A stretch of DNA of 25,272 nt from Streptomyces sp. NRRL S-87 (GTDB taxonomy: Bacteria; Actinomycetota; Actinomycetes; Streptomycetales; Streptomycetaceae). The DNA lies in assembly GCF_000719335.1 (NCBI RefSeq), contig NZ_JOGB01000085.1, positions 1-25,272 of the forward strand, read 5' to 3'. Position 1 is the first letter of the stretch; each line of letters starts with the position of its first letter. Position numbers and translations under genes: made by a program. Below are positions 14,182 through 23,941 of this stretch, piece after piece. The notes under the pieces are model-generated. The model did not search any database. It saw only the letters and a program-made list of their open reading frames with translations, and was not told the DNA's origin.

Positions 14182-15587
14182 CGGGGGGCCCAGAGGTCCC
14201 CGGGTTCCTGCGCGCCGAAGGCCCCGTGCTGCGCGCCCTCGCCAGTACGGAACCCAGCCCCGAGGGCGCCCGGCTGCTGCGCGACGCCCGCCGCAGCAAG
14301 CGCCTGCTGCTCCTGCGGGCCGTCCTCGACGCGGCGCCGGACGGCGAGGGCGCGGAGCACTGGGCCCTGCTCGAAGAGGCCGAGCGCCACGACCCCGCCG
14401 CCGTCCAGGACGTCCTGCACTACCCGTCCACCGGTGTCTGGGCCGAGGAGACCCTGCGCCTCCTGCACCCCTCAGCCGCCGACGGACCGCACGGCGGACC
14501 GCATGACGGACCGCATGACGCACGGCACGACGGCAGCCCCGACGCCACCCCCGCACCCGGCAGCCCCGACGCCACCCCCGCACCCGGCCGCCCCGCGGGC
14601 ACCGGCACCGGTGGCGGCCCGGCCCGCCGCCGCCCCGCCACCGCACCCGACCTCGGCCACCTCGGCGCCCTCGCCGTGGCCGCCGCCCTGCGCGCCGGCC
14701 TGACCTTCAAGGCCGTCCTGCGCCCCACCCAGGGCCGCATCGCCCTGCCCACTCTCGGCCTGCTCCGCCCCGCCCGGCCCGGCCCGGTCGCCCTCACCGA
14801 GGCCTCCTGGGACCCGTCCGACCCCGCCGTGCTGCCCCTGCACGCGCTCCCCGGCGGCCGGACCGTCCTCGACGACCTCGACCCGTACCGCGCCCCCGCC
14901 ACCGGCATGCCCGTCCAGGCCGCCCGCCGCCTCACCCCGCGCGGCCACCGCCGCTGGGACACCCAGTGGTCCGCCGCCCTCACCCTGCTCGACCGGTACG
15001 ACCCGGCCCGCGCCGCGGAGGCCGCCGGACTGCTGCGCTCCGTCGTACCGCTCGCCGGCGGCTCCCGCTCCACCGGCGCCACCCTGCCCGCGGCCCCCGG
15101 CTCCGTCCTGGTCCGCAGCCAGTCCCCGCCGGCCCTGGCCGCCACGCTCGTCCACGAGGTCCAGCACGGCAAACTCGCCGCCCTCACCGACCTCGTCACC
15201 CTGCACACCGCCGACCGCACCCCGCGCCACTGGGCACCCTGGCGCAGCGACCCCCGCCCGTTCGAGGGACTCCTGCACGGCACGTACGCCCACCTCGCCC
15301 TGGCCCGCTACTGGCAGCGCGCCGCCCTCTTCGGTGCCCGGGCCGCGTGGGCCACCCACGCCCGCTACCGCGCCCAGGTGGCCGCCGTGCTCCCCGGCCT
15401 CCAGGACCACCCCCACCTCACCCCCGCCGGACGGGAGTTCACCCGCGCCATGGCCGAGGCCGAGGCCGCCATGGACGAACTGCCCCCGCCCGGCGACCCG
15501 TACGCCACCGCCCGCGCCGCCCTCGCCCGCGAGCGCCGCGCCTGGCTCGACCGGCACCCCGAACTCGCCGCGGTCACACCGGGTTGA
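14178..15587 (+). CDS. HExxH-type putative peptide beta-hydroxylase
   Basis: A 469-residue protein of the HExxH peptide-modification family, whose members are regarded as alpha-ketoglutarate- and iron-dependent peptide beta-hydroxylases. The metal motif HEVQH is at residues 326-330, in LVHEVQHGKLAALTDLV. The C-terminal helical region (LLHGTYAHLALARYWQRAA, REFTRAMAEAEAAMD) is typical. In some FxSxx systems this domain is fused to FxsB as FxsBH; here the two genes are separate and joined by a GTGA overlap. Residues about 98-140 form a His/Pro/Asp-rich insert with repeats, probably a flexible loop between the N-terminal helical domain and the catalytic domain. Start GTG 14178 is set by the overlap. 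The hydroxylated residue in the peptide is unknown. Confidence 0.85.
   Translation: MTGGPEVPGFLRAEGPVLRALASTEPSPEGARLLRDARRSKRLLLLRAVLDAAPDGEGAEHWALLEEAERHDPAAVQDVLHYPSTGVWAEETLRLLHPSAADGPHGGPHDGPHDARHDGSPDATPAPGSPDATPAPGRPAGTGTGGGPARRRPATAPDLGHLGALAVAAALRAGLTFKAVLRPTQGRIALPTLGLLRPARPGPVALTEASWDPSDPAVLPLHALPGGRTVLDDLDPYRAPATGMPVQAARRLTPRGHRRWDTQWSAALTLLDRYDPARAAEAAGLLRSVVPLAGGSRSTGATLPAAPGSVLVRSQSPPALAATLVHEVQHGKLAALTDLVTLHTADRTPRHWAPWRSDPRPFEGLLHGTYAHLALARYWQRAALFGARAAWATHARYRAQVAAVLPGLQDHPHLTPAGREFTRAMAEAEAAMDELPPPGDPYATARAALARERRAWLDRHPELAAVTPG
14481..14585 (+). repeat. Tandem repeats in the HExxH gene, including an exact 27-bp duplication
   Basis: 14532-14558 and 14559-14585 are identical 27-base units, in frame, encoding GSPDATPAP twice. 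Just upstream, 14481-14520 has three 12-base GACGGACCGCAY-type units encoding DGPH-like repeats. The exact identity implies a recent duplication in the linker. Confidence 0.9.
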
Positions 15588-15672
15588 TGCCCCGTGACCT
15601 GCGGTATCTTTCCCCCCGTCCACACCCGTCCCGCGGACCGCGTCCGAGGGAGCCTCCACAGGGAGACGGTGC

Positions 15673-18666
15673 ATGACCGCCAGCCGGCAGGACCTCGAAG
15701 GCGCACCCCAGCGCTTCGTCATCAGCTTCGCGGGGTTCAACCGCCCCTGGGCGGCGTGGATCGGCCACCGCCTGGAGGAGCACGGCCACCGGGTCGCCCT
15801 CCAGCGCTGGGACCCGCAACGGGCCGGCGACCTCGGCGAGGCCCTGGAGGACCTGGTCCGGCCCGGCGCGCGCGTCCTGATCGTGCTCAGCGAGCGCTAC
15901 TTCTCCGGCGGCGCCCACACCGAGGAGCAGTGGAACACCGCCCTGCGCACCGTCATCCGCGCCCACCCCGACCGGTTCGCCGCCGTCAGCCTCACCGACG
16001 TCCGGCTCCCCGCCGCCACCGCGGCGCTGGAACAGGTGGAGCTGTGGAGCGTGGACGCGTACGAGGCCGAGTACCGCGTCCTGCGCCGCCTGGAGCTGCC
16101 CACCGACCGCATCGGCACCGAGACCGGCCGACGCGGCCCCCGCTTCCCCAACGACCCGCCCGAGATCTGGGGCCGGGTACCGCGCCGCAACCCCCGCTTC
16201 ACCGGCCGCAACGACGTCATCGGACGGCTCCGCGAGGCCCTCGCCGAAGCCCCGCCCGGCGCCGCGACCGTCACCCTCCTCGGCCTCTCCGGCGTGGGCA
16301 AGACGCAGATCGCCACCGAGTACGCCTACCGGTTCGCCTCCGAGTACGACGTCGTGTGGTGGGTCCCCGCCGAGGACCGGCCCACCCTGCGCGAACGCCT
16401 CGCCGACCTGGCCCCCGCCCTCGGACTGCCGCTGGGCACCGGCAGCTACGGCGAGCAGATCCGCGCCACCCTCGAAGCCCTGCGCCGGGGCTCCCCGTAC
16501 GGCCGCTGGCTCATCGTCTTCGACGGCTGCGACAACCCCGACGACCTCACCGACCTGCTGCCCTCCGGCGCCGGCGACGTCATCATCACCTCCCGCAACC
16601 GCGAGTGGGCCTCCCGGCACACCAACCTGGTCGAGGTCCCCCTCTACGCCCGAGCCGAGTCGATCACCTTCATCCGGCGCCGCGCCCAGCGACTGGGCGG
16701 CGAGGAGGCCGACCAGCTCGCCGAGGCCCTGGAGGACTACCCCCTCGCCCTCGACCAGACCGCCGGCTGGCTCGCCTCCTCGCCCCTGACCGTCGGCGAC
16801 TACCTCACCCTGCTGCGCCGCAGACTGGACTCCCACGAGGCCGTCACCGTCTCCGAGGACTACCCGCTGCCCTTCCCCACCGCCCTGGCCATACTCCTCA
16901 ACAACGTCCGGGAGAACTTCCCCGACGCCCTGGCCCTACTGCGGCTGTTCGTGTTCTTCGCCCCCGGGCCCGTACCGCTACGCCTGCTGCGCGAGTTCCC
17001 CGCCGACGAGGTGCCCGAGCAGCTCGCCGGGCTCATCAACGACCAGATCCGCTGGAACGCCGCCCTCAACAAGCTCGTGCAGTTCTCCGTGGTCCGCCTG
17101 GAGTACTCCGACCTGCCCGTGGACGAGGGCGGCGGCGGGCTGGAGACCGTCCAACTGCACCGCATGGTGCACAACATCGTGCGCGACAACCTCGCCGAGG
17201 AGGAGGCCGTCCCGCTCGCCCGCGCCGTCCGCCAGGTGCTCGCCGCGGCCGACCCCGGCCGCCCCTCCGACTCCCGCCTGTGGCCCCGGTACGCCGAGCT
17301 CATCCCGCACCTCGAACCCGCCGGCGTCCTGACCAGCACCAACCCGCGCATCCAGAACTTCCTCCTCAACTGCCTGCGCTACCTGATGCTCAGCGGCGAG
17401 TACCGCACCTGCCTGCGGCTGGCCGAGCAGGCCGACGGCGCCTGGCGCGCCATGCTCGGCGACGACCACGACCAGGTCCGCGAGCTCAGCTACCAGTACG
17501 GCGGCGCCCTGCGCATGCTCGGCCACTTCCGGCAGGCCGAGGCACTCAGCCGCAGCCGCCTCGAACGCCTCACCGCCGAGCGCGGCGACCGCGACCTGGA
17601 GACCCTGCGGGCCATGTCCGCGCACGGCGGCGTCCTGCTCCGCGTCGCCCGCTTCGAGCAGGCCCACCAGCTCTTCGAGCGCATCCTCGGCGCCTACCGC
17701 GAACTCCTCGGCGAGGACCACTCCACCACCCTCAACGAGCAGAACAACCTCGCCGCCGCACTGCGCCTGCTCGGCCGCTACCAGGAGGCGTACGACCTCG
17801 ACCTCGACACCCAGCGCCGGCGCGAGCGCGTCCTGAAGGTCCGGCACATCGCCACCCTCAACTCCGGCATCGCCTGCGCCATGAACCTGCGCCTGATGGG
17901 CCGCTACCGCGAGGCCCTCACCCGGCAGGAGCAGGGCCTGCGCCTCAACACCCAGGTCCTGGGCGCCAACCACCCCCAGACCCTGCGCGCCGAGCACAAC
18001 CTCGGCCTGTGCCTGCGCCGTTCCGGCGACATCCCCGGCGCCGGCGCCCGGCTGCGCAGCGTCTGGGAGCGCTCCACCCGCGTCTTCGGCGCCAGTTACC
18101 CGTGGACCCTGATGGTGGCCTCCGACTACGCCACCTACCTGCGCGAGTACGGCGACATCGAGGAGGCCCGCCGCATCTCCGAGGACGTCGTGCGCGGCTA
18201 CCAGACGCAGCTGGGCCTGGCCCACCCGTACAGCATCGGCACCGTCGCCAACCTCGGCCTGGTCCTGCGCGCCCAGGGCGAGCGCGAGGAGGCCCTCAGC
18301 CTGTGCGAGCAGGCCCTGGTCGGCATGCGCAACGCGCTCGGCGACCGGCACCCGTGGACCCTCGGCGTCGCCCTCAACGCCGCCGGCTGCCGCAACATCA
18401 CCGGCCGGCTGGAAGACGCCGCCGGCCTCAGCCGCGAGACCCTGCGCACCGCCGAGTCCGTGCTCGGCGGCGAGCACCCCATGGTGCTCAGCCTCCAGAC
18501 CTCGCTCGCCGCCGACCTGCGGGCGCTCGGGCGCATGGAGGAGGCGGGCAAGCACGAGGACGACGCCCTGCGGATGCTGACGCGCACCCTGGGCACGCAG
18601 CACGTCCACACCGTCTCGGCCCGCCAGCGCGTCCGGCCGTACTGGGACTTCGAGCCGCAACCCTAG
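15673..18666 (+). CDS. fxsT: FxsT-like TIR / NB-ARC-type ATPase / TPR protein
   Basis: A 997-residue STAND-like protein found in FxSxx-COOH systems. Residues about 14-145 form a TIR-type domain (RFVISFAGFNRPWAAWIGHR; LSERYFSGGAHTEEQW, where Glu84/Glu85 are candidates for a catalytic glutamate). About 175-480 is an NB-ARC-like NTPase: P-loop GLSGVGKT at 204-211 and Walker B WLIVFDGCD at 279-287, with a winged-helix-like region ending near MVHNIVRDNL. From about 550 to 985 there are some ten TPR units of the 42-residue kinesin-light-chain type (AALRLLGRYQEA). The design resembles NLR-type sensors: repeats sense, NTPase oligomerises, TIR acts. ATG 15673 has GGGAG eight bases upstream. It is 85 bases after the hydroxylase gene and may have its own promoter. 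Confidence 0.9.
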   Translation: MTASRQDLEGAPQRFVISFAGFNRPWAAWIGHRLEEHGHRVALQRWDPQRAGDLGEALEDLVRPGARVLIVLSERYFSGGAHTEEQWNTALRTVIRAHPDRFAAVSLTDVRLPAATAALEQVELWSVDAYEAEYRVLRRLELPTDRIGTETGRRGPRFPNDPPEIWGRVPRRNPRFTGRNDVIGRLREALAEAPPGAATVTLLGLSGVGKTQIATEYAYRFASEYDVVWWVPAEDRPTLRERLADLAPALGLPLGTGSYGEQIRATLEALRRGSPYGRWLIVFDGCDNPDDLTDLLPSGAGDVIITSRNREWASRHTNLVEVPLYARAESITFIRRRAQRLGGEEADQLAEALEDYPLALDQTAGWLASSPLTVGDYLTLLRRRLDSHEAVTVSEDYPLPFPTALAILLNNVRENFPDALALLRLFVFFAPGPVPLRLLREFPADEVPEQLAGLINDQIRWNAALNKLVQFSVVRLEYSDLPVDEGGGGLETVQLHRMVHNIVRDNLAEEEAVPLARAVRQVLAAADPGRPSDSRLWPRYAELIPHLEPAGVLTSTNPRIQNFLLNCLRYLMLSGEYRTCLRLAEQADGAWRAMLGDDHDQVRELSYQYGGALRMLGHFRQAEALSRSRLERLTAERGDRDLETLRAMSAHGGVLLRVARFEQAHQLFERILGAYRELLGEDHSTTLNEQNNLAAALRLLGRYQEAYDLDLDTQRRRERVLKVRHIATLNSGIACAMNLRLMGRYREALTRQEQGLRLNTQVLGANHPQTLRAEHNLGLCLRRSGDIPGAGARLRSVWERSTRVFGASYPWTLMVASDYATYLREYGDIEEARRISEDVVRGYQTQLGLAHPYSIGTVANLGLVLRAQGEREEALSLCEQALVGMRNALGDRHPWTLGVALNAAGCRNITGRLEDAAGLSRETLRTAESVLGGEHPMVLSLQTSLAADLRALGRMEEAGKHEDDALRMLTRTLGTQHVHTVSARQRVRPYWDFEPQP

Positions 18667-18682
18667 AGACGCCGTGCACGCC

Positions 18683-18718
18683 GGAAGGCCCGGCCCCCGC
18701 GAGGGGACCGGGCCTTCC
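18683..18718. terminator. Bidirectional terminator between fxsT-like gene and kgd
   Basis: GGAAGGCCCGG (18683-18693) pairs exactly with CCGGGCCTTCC (18708-18718). Inside, CCCC (18694-18697) can pair with GGGG (18703-18706), leaving a small CGCGA loop and one bulge. It lies 17 bases after the plus-strand stop and 17 bases past the end of kgd on the minus strand, so it can serve both convergent transcripts. Confidence 0.85.
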
Positions 18719-18734
18719 GATGCGTCTACGCGAC

Positions 18735-21700
18735 TCAGACCTCGAAGACCTCGGCCACGAGCTGCGCCTGCTCCGCCTGGTGGCGCTTGGCGGAACCGAC
18801 GGCCGGGGACGAGCTGTGCGGCCGCGAGATGCGGCGCAGGCGCTCGCCCGCCGGGATGTCCGCGCCGACCGCCAGGTCGAGGTGGTCGATCAGGTTCAGC
18901 GCGATGAACGGCCACGCACCCTGGTTCGCCGGCTCCTCCTGCGCCCAGATGTACTTCTCGGCGTTCGGGAACTTGGCGATCTCCGCCTGGAGCTCCGCAC
19001 CCGGCAGCGGGTACAGGCGCTCGATGCGGATGATCGCGGTGTCCGTGACGCCCCGCTTGACCCGCTCGGCCTCCAGGTCGTAGTAGACCTTGCCCGCGCA
19101 GAAGACGACCTTGCGCACGGCGTTCGGGTCGACGGTCGCGTCGCCGATCACCGGGCGGAACGAGCCGGAGGTGAACTCCTCCGCCTTCGAGGCCGCCGCC
19201 TTCAGACGCAGCATCGACTTCGGGGTGAAGACGATGAGCGGCTTGTGGTGCGGGTTGTGGACCTGCCAGCGCAGCAGGTGGAAGTAGTTCGACGGCAGCG
19301 TCGGCATGGCGACCGTCATGTTGTCCTGCGCGCACATCTGGAGGAAGCGCTCCGGGCGGGCGGACGAGTGGTCCGGGCCCTGGCCCTCGTAGCCGTGCGG
19401 CAGCAGCAGCGTGACGCCGGAGGTCTGGCCCCACTTCTGCTCGGCCGAGGAGATGAACTCGTCGACGACGGTCTGCGCGCCGTTGACGAAGTCACCGAAC
19501 TGCGCCTCCCAGAGCACCAGCGCGTCCGGGCGGGCCAGCGAGTACCCGTACTCGAAGCCCATGGCCGCGTACTCCGAGAGCAGCGAGTCGTAGACGTTGT
19601 AGCGCGCCTGGTCCTCGGAGAGGTAGAGCAGCGGGGTGTAGTCCTCGCCGGTCTCGCGGTCCACGAGCACCGCGTGGCGCTGGCCGAAGGTGCCGCGGCG
19701 CGAGTCCTGGCCGGACAGGCGCACCGGGGTGCCCTCCAGCAGCAGCGAGCCGAACGCGAGGGTCTCGCCCATCGCCCAGTCGATCGTGCCCTCGTCGATC
19801 ATCGCGGCGCGGCGCTCGATCTGCGGGCGCAGGCGCGGGTGGACGGTGATCCGCTCGGGGATGTTGACCTGGGACTCGGCGATCCGCTTGACGACCTCCT
19901 GGGAGATCGCCGTCGGCACCGACACCGGGAACTGCGGCTGGACGGCCGGCACCGGGGCGGCGACCGCCGGGTTGGCCGCGGCCTCGCGGACCTCCGCGAA
20001 CACCTTCTCCAGCTGGCCCTGGAAGTCCTGCAGCGCCTGCTCGGCCTCTTCCAGCGTGATGTCGCCGCGACCGATGAGGGACTCGGTGTAGAGCTTGCGC
20101 ACCGAGCGCTTCTTGTCGATCAGGTCGTACATCAGCGGCTGCGTGAAGGACGGGTTGTCGGCCTCGTTGTGCCCGCGGCGGCGGTAGCAGATGAGGTCGA
20201 TGACGACGTCCTTGTTGAACGCCTGGCGGAACTCGAACGCGAGCCGCGCGACGCGGACCACGGCCTCCGGGTCGTCACCGTTGACGTGGAAGATCGGCGC
20301 CTCGATCATGCGGGCCACGTCGGTGGCGTACATGGAGGAGCGCGACGACGTCGGGGCGGCGGTGAAGCCGACCTGGTTGTTGATGACGATGTGGACCGTG
20401 CCGCCGGTGCGGTAGCCGCGCAGCTGCGACATGTTCAGCGTCTCGGCGACCACGCCCTGGCCGGCGAAGGCGGCGTCGCCGTGCAGGGCGACGGGCAGGA
20501 CGGTGAAGTCCGTGCCGGCCTTGCCGATGACGTCCTGCTTGGCGCGGACGACACCCTCGAGGACCGGGTCGACGGCCTCCAGGTGGGAGGGGTTGGCGAC
20601 CAGGGAGACCTTGATCTGCTCGCCGTCGAGGCCCGTGAAGGTGCCCTCGGCGCCCAGGTGGTACTTCACGTCGCCGGAGCCGTGCATCGACTTCGGGTCG
20701 AGGTTGCCCTCGAACTCGCGGAAGATCTGCGCGTACGACTTGCCGACGATGTTCGCCAGCACGTTCAGGCGGCCGCGGTGGGCCATGCCGATGGCGACCT
20801 CGTCGAGGCGGGCCTCGGCCGCGGAGTCGATGACCGCGTCGAGCAGCGGGATGACCGACTCGCCGCCCTCGAGGGAGAAGCGCTTCTGGCCGACGTACTT
20901 CGTCTGCAGGAAGGTCTCGAAGGCCTCCGCCGCGTTCAGGCGGCGCAGGATGCGCAGCTGCTCCTCGCGCTCCGGCTTGGTGTGCGGGCGCTCGATGCGG
21001 TCCTGGATCCACTTGCGCTGCTTGGGGTCCTGGATGTGCATGAACTCGATGCCGGTGGTGCGGCAGTACGAGTCGCGCAGCACGCCGAGGATGTCGCGGA
21101 GCTTCATCATCGACTTGCCGGAGAAGCCGCCGACCGCGAACTCGCGCTCCAGGTCCCACAGGGTGAGGCCGTGCTCGGTGATGTCGAGGTCGGGGTGCTT
21201 GCGCTGCTTGTACTCCAGCGGGTCGGTGTCGGCCATGACGTGGCCGCGGACCCGGTAGGAGTGGATCAGCTCGAAGACGCGGGCGGCCTTCGTGACGTCG
21301 TCGTCGTGGCTGGTGTCGATGTCGCGCAGCCAGCGGACCGGCTCGTACGGGATCCGCAGCGACTCGAAGATGCCGTCGTAGAAGCCGTCCTCGCCGAGGA
21401 GCAGGTTCGCGACGATGCGCAGGAACTCGCCGGAGGCCGCGCCCTGGATGACCCGGTGGTCGTAGGTCGAGGTCAGGGTCATGACCTTGGAGATGCCCAG
21501 CTTGTTCAGGGTGTCCTGGGAGGTGCCCTGGAACTCGGCCGGGTAGTCCATGGAGCCGACGCCCATGATCACGGACTGGCCGGGCATGAGGCGCGGGACC
21601 GAGTGGACGGTGCCCAGGCCGCCGGGGTTGGTCAGGGAGACCGTCACGCCGGTGAAGTCGTCCATCGTCAGCTTGCCGACGCGGGCGCGGCGGACGATGT

Positions 21701-22604
21701 CCTCGTACGCCTGCCAGAAGCCGAAGAAGTCGAGGGTCTCGGCCTTCTTGATGCCGGCCACCACGAGCTGGCGGTCGCCGTTGGGCTTGACCAGGTCGAT
21801 GGCGAGGCCGAAGTTGACGTGCTCCGGCTTGACCAGCGTCGGCTTGCCGTCCTTCTCCGCGAAGGAGTAGTTCATCGACGGCATGGCCTTGATCGCCTGG
21901 ACCATGGCGTAGCCGATGAGGTGGGTGAAGGAGACCTTGCCACCGCGGGCGCGCTTGAGGTGGTTGTTGATGACGATGCGGTTGTCGAACAGCAGCTTCA
22001 CCGGGACGGCGCGGACGGACGTGGCCGTCGGCATCTCCAGCGAGGCGTTCATGTTCTTCGCGACGGCGGCGGCGGGGCCGCGCAGCGTCACCAGCTCGGG
22101 GCCGGAAGGGGCCTCGGTGGCAGGCGCGGCAGGGGCCTTGGGGGCAGCCGGGGCAGGGGCCTGAGCAGGCGCGGCCGGTGCGGCGGCCGGGGCCTGGGAC
22201 GTGACAGTCACAGCGGGAGCACCAGAGGGGGAGGCAGGAGCAGAGGCAGGGGCTGAAACAGCAGAAGCCGGAGCCGACGGAGTCGTCGGCGCCGGCACGG
22301 CGGCGGGCGCAGTGGCGCCGGCCGCCCCCGTGGCGGCGGCGTCGGAGGCCGGAGCAGCCGTCGGGGCGGCAGGAGCTGCCGTGTTACCCGTCGTGGTGTG
22401 AGCGGCCTGTGCGGAGGCGCCCCCACCGGGCTTGTAGTCGGCGAAGAAGTCCCACCAGGCCCGGTCTACGGAGTTCGGGTCCTGGAGGTACTGCTGGTAG
22501 ATCTCGTCGACGAGCCACTCGTTCGCCCCGAAGCCTGAGGCAGGGTTCTTCCCGCCTTCTGCTTGGGGCGCGGTGCTCGGATTACTCGGGGACTGTGGCG
22601 ACAC
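18735..22604 (-). CDS. kgd: Multifunctional 2-oxoglutarate decarboxylase/dehydrogenase E1 and dihydrolipoyl succinyltransferase E2
   Basis: A 1289-residue tricarboxylic-acid-cycle enzyme of the actinobacterial Kgd type, joining 2-oxoglutarate dehydrogenase E1 with an E2 catalytic domain. Residues about 24-50 ([19 protein letters not shown]) are the E1 N-terminal helix. About 55-165 is a long Ala/Pro linker. About 170-400 is the E2 domain with the catalytic DHRVIQG (His383). From about 430 comes the E1 part with the thiamine-diphosphate fold ([16 protein letters not shown], near 604) and the transketolase-like C-terminus. No lipoyl domain is present, as usual for this fusion. GTG 22604 begins the conserved VSPQSPSN; the frame stays open upstream to 22823. 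Activity is known to be inhibited by a FHA protein (GarA/OdhI) in relatives. Confidence 0.97.
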   Translation of the reverse strand: MSPQSPSNPSTAPQAEGGKNPASGFGANEWLVDEIYQQYLQDPNSVDRAWWDFFADYKPGGGASAQAAHTTTGNTAAPAAPTAAPASDAAATGAAGATAPAAVPAPTTPSAPASAVSAPASAPASPSGAPAVTVTSQAPAAAPAAPAQAPAPAAPKAPAAPATEAPSGPELVTLRGPAAAVAKNMNASLEMPTATSVRAVPVKLLFDNRIVINNHLKRARGGKVSFTHLIGYAMVQAIKAMPSMNYSFAEKDGKPTLVKPEHVNFGLAIDLVKPNGDRQLVVAGIKKAETLDFFGFWQAYEDIVRRARVGKLTMDDFTGVTVSLTNPGGLGTVHSVPRLMPGQSVIMGVGSMDYPAEFQGTSQDTLNKLGISKVMTLTSTYDHRVIQGAASGEFLRIVANLLLGEDGFYDGIFESLRIPYEPVRWLRDIDTSHDDDVTKAARVFELIHSYRVRGHVMADTDPLEYKQRKHPDLDITEHGLTLWDLEREFAVGGFSGKSMMKLRDILGVLRDSYCRTTGIEFMHIQDPKQRKWIQDRIERPHTKPEREEQLRILRRLNAAEAFETFLQTKYVGQKRFSLEGGESVIPLLDAVIDSAAEARLDEVAIGMAHRGRLNVLANIVGKSYAQIFREFEGNLDPKSMHGSGDVKYHLGAEGTFTGLDGEQIKVSLVANPSHLEAVDPVLEGVVRAKQDVIGKAGTDFTVLPVALHGDAAFAGQGVVAETLNMSQLRGYRTGGTVHIVINNQVGFTAAPTSSRSSMYATDVARMIEAPIFHVNGDDPEAVVRVARLAFEFRQAFNKDVVIDLICYRRRGHNEADNPSFTQPLMYDLIDKKRSVRKLYTESLIGRGDITLEEAEQALQDFQGQLEKVFAEVREAAANPAVAAPVPAVQPQFPVSVPTAISQEVVKRIAESQVNIPERITVHPRLRPQIERRAAMIDEGTIDWAMGETLAFGSLLLEGTPVRLSGQDSRRGTFGQRHAVLVDRETGEDYTPLLYLSEDQARYNVYDSLLSEYAAMGFEYGYSLARPDALVLWEAQFGDFVNGAQTVVDEFISSAEQKWGQTSGVTLLLPHGYEGQGPDHSSARPERFLQMCAQDNMTVAMPTLPSNYFHLLRWQVHNPHHKPLIVFTPKSMLRLKAAASKAEEFTSGSFRPVIGDATVDPNAVRKVVFCAGKVYYDLEAERVKRGVTDTAIIRIERLYPLPGAELQAEIAKFPNAEKYIWAQEEPANQGAWPFIALNLIDHLDLAVGADIPAGERLRRISRPHSSSPAVGSAKRHQAEQAQLVAEVFEV

Positions 22605-22864
22605 GGCGGCAACCGCCCTCTTCCGCTTCACAAGGTGATGGACAGCGGGAATAAAGGCTACGCCTTGCCGGGCGGGTGATGCAGGCCGGGCGGTGCTTTG
22701 GTCGTGCACGTCACATCGAACGGCGGGTTTCACGGGCTGGAATGGCGGGAAACAAGCGTGGTTCGCGTACGCGCGATCGAGGGTGCGGCCTCCGGGCCCG
22801 CATCCTGACCTGATCCTCGGCACACCGTGGCCGAGATCACTGCGTTCTCTGTTCGAACCCTACG
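22605..22864. other. Upstream region of kgd
   Basis: This 260-base region separates kgd from the histidine kinase gene, both on the minus strand, and should hold the kgd promoter. GAGGGCGG about 11 bases before the GTG is the likely ribosome binding site. A 10-bp palindrome, CGCGTACGCG, lies at 22764-22773, and a weak 6-bp stem (22783-22788 with 22798-22803) could help end the kinase transcript. No gene is convincing here. Confidence 0.4.
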
Positions 22865-23926
22865 TCAACCTGCGCCTTTGGGTACTCCCGGAAGGGTGAC
22901 CCGGATTCGGCAACCTCGTGACGATTCGGCCACGCCTATGTCACCGCCGTGCAGCCCGACCGCCCAGCGGGCGATCGCCAGCCCCAGTCCGGTGCCCCCG
23001 TCGCCGCCCGTGGCACTGCCCCGGTTGAACCGCTCGAAGACCCGGTGCCGCTCCGCCTCCGGGATGCCCGGACCCTCGTCCTGGACCTCCAGCACCAGGC
23101 TTCCGGGGTGCTCCCCGCGCCGGGCCCGGACGGTCACGCGGCCGTGCGGCGGGCTGTGCCTGATCGCGTTGTCGATCAGGTTCGCCACCACCTGGTGCAG
23201 CCGCTCCGCGTCCGCGTGCGCCGTGAGCTCCGGCGGGAACACGTCCAGGTGCAGGTGGACGTCCGCGCGCGTGCTGTTGCGCCCGAAGGCGAGCCCGCGC
23301 CGGGCGGCCGCGAGTCCGGCCTCCTTCAGCACGCCGGAGAGGTAGGGCCAGACCTCGAAGGGGCGGGCCCGCAGCGGTACGACACCGTTGTCCAGCCGGG
23401 ACAGGTCGAGCAGGGTCTCCACCAGCCCGCCCAGCCGCTCGCTCTGCTTCAGCGCCGTCCGCATCGTCTCGGGGTCGGCCGCCTGGACCCCGTCCACCAC
23501 GTTCTCCAGCACCGCCCGCAGGGCGGCTATCGGGGTGCGCAGCTCGTGGGAGACGTTGGCGACCAGCTCCTTGCGGTGCCGGTCCACCGCCTCCAGGTCG
23601 TCGGCCATGCGGTTGATCGTCACCGCCAGGTCGCCGAGCTCGTCGCGGCGGCCGGTACCGCTGACGCGGCGGGTGTAGTCACCGTTCGAGATCGACCGGG
23701 CCACCGTGGTCATCTCGTCCAGCGGCGCGGTGAGGCTGTGCGCCACGAACTGGGTGATCAGCATCGAGGCGATCACCGAGAACACCGTGATGAAGCGCAG
23801 CTCGGTCTCGGTCCGCAGGGCCACCATCAGCAGGCCCGTGGTGATGAAGACCGAGACGACGACGAGGGTGCCGAGCTTGGTCTTGATCGAGAAGGGGCGC
23901 AGGCCGGGTCCCGGTCGGGCGTTCAT
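22865..23926 (-). CDS. Membrane sensor histidine kinase
   Basis: A 353-residue histidine kinase. Two transmembrane helices at about 19-38 and 43-63 are separated by only about five residues (RTETE), so there is no real extracellular sensor domain. A HAMP domain covers about 64-115 (SLTAPLDEMTTVARSI). The HisKA box NVSHELRTPIAAL puts the phosphorylated His at 127. The ATPase domain has the N box (LIDNAIRHSPPHG), G1 (DEGPGIP) and G2 (GGTGLGLAI). It starts 15 bases after the response regulator stop, forming a two-gene operon. The short loop suggests it senses the membrane, a partner protein or a cytoplasmic cue. The signal is not known from the sequence. Confidence 0.93.
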   Translation of the reverse strand: MNARPGPGLRPFSIKTKLGTLVVVSVFITTGLLMVALRTETELRFITVFSVIASMLITQFVAHSLTAPLDEMTTVARSISNGDYTRRVSGTGRRDELGDLAVTINRMADDLEAVDRHRKELVANVSHELRTPIAALRAVLENVVDGVQAADPETMRTALKQSERLGGLVETLLDLSRLDNGVVPLRARPFEVWPYLSGVLKEAGLAAARRGLAFGRNSTRADVHLHLDVFPPELTAHADAERLHQVVANLIDNAIRHSPPHGRVTVRARRGEHPGSLVLEVQDEGPGIPEAERHRVFERFNRGSATGGDGGTGLGLAIARWAVGLHGGDIGVAESSRGCRIRVTLPGVPKGAG

Positions 23927-23941
23927 GCGCTGCCCCGCCCG

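Noticed and set aside
16978..19434. An 818-codon minus-strand frame overlapping the fxsT-like gene and the end of kgd
   Set aside because: It runs antisense to the TPR region and in a wrong frame of kgd; composition is a GC artefact.
15594..22256. A very long plus-strand open frame of about 2220 codons running through the fxsT-like gene and antisense to kgd
   Set aside because: Its product is Arg/Pro-rich then Val/Leu/Gly/Asp-rich without domains, and it is exactly what GC-biased antisense and shifted frames of the two real genes produce.
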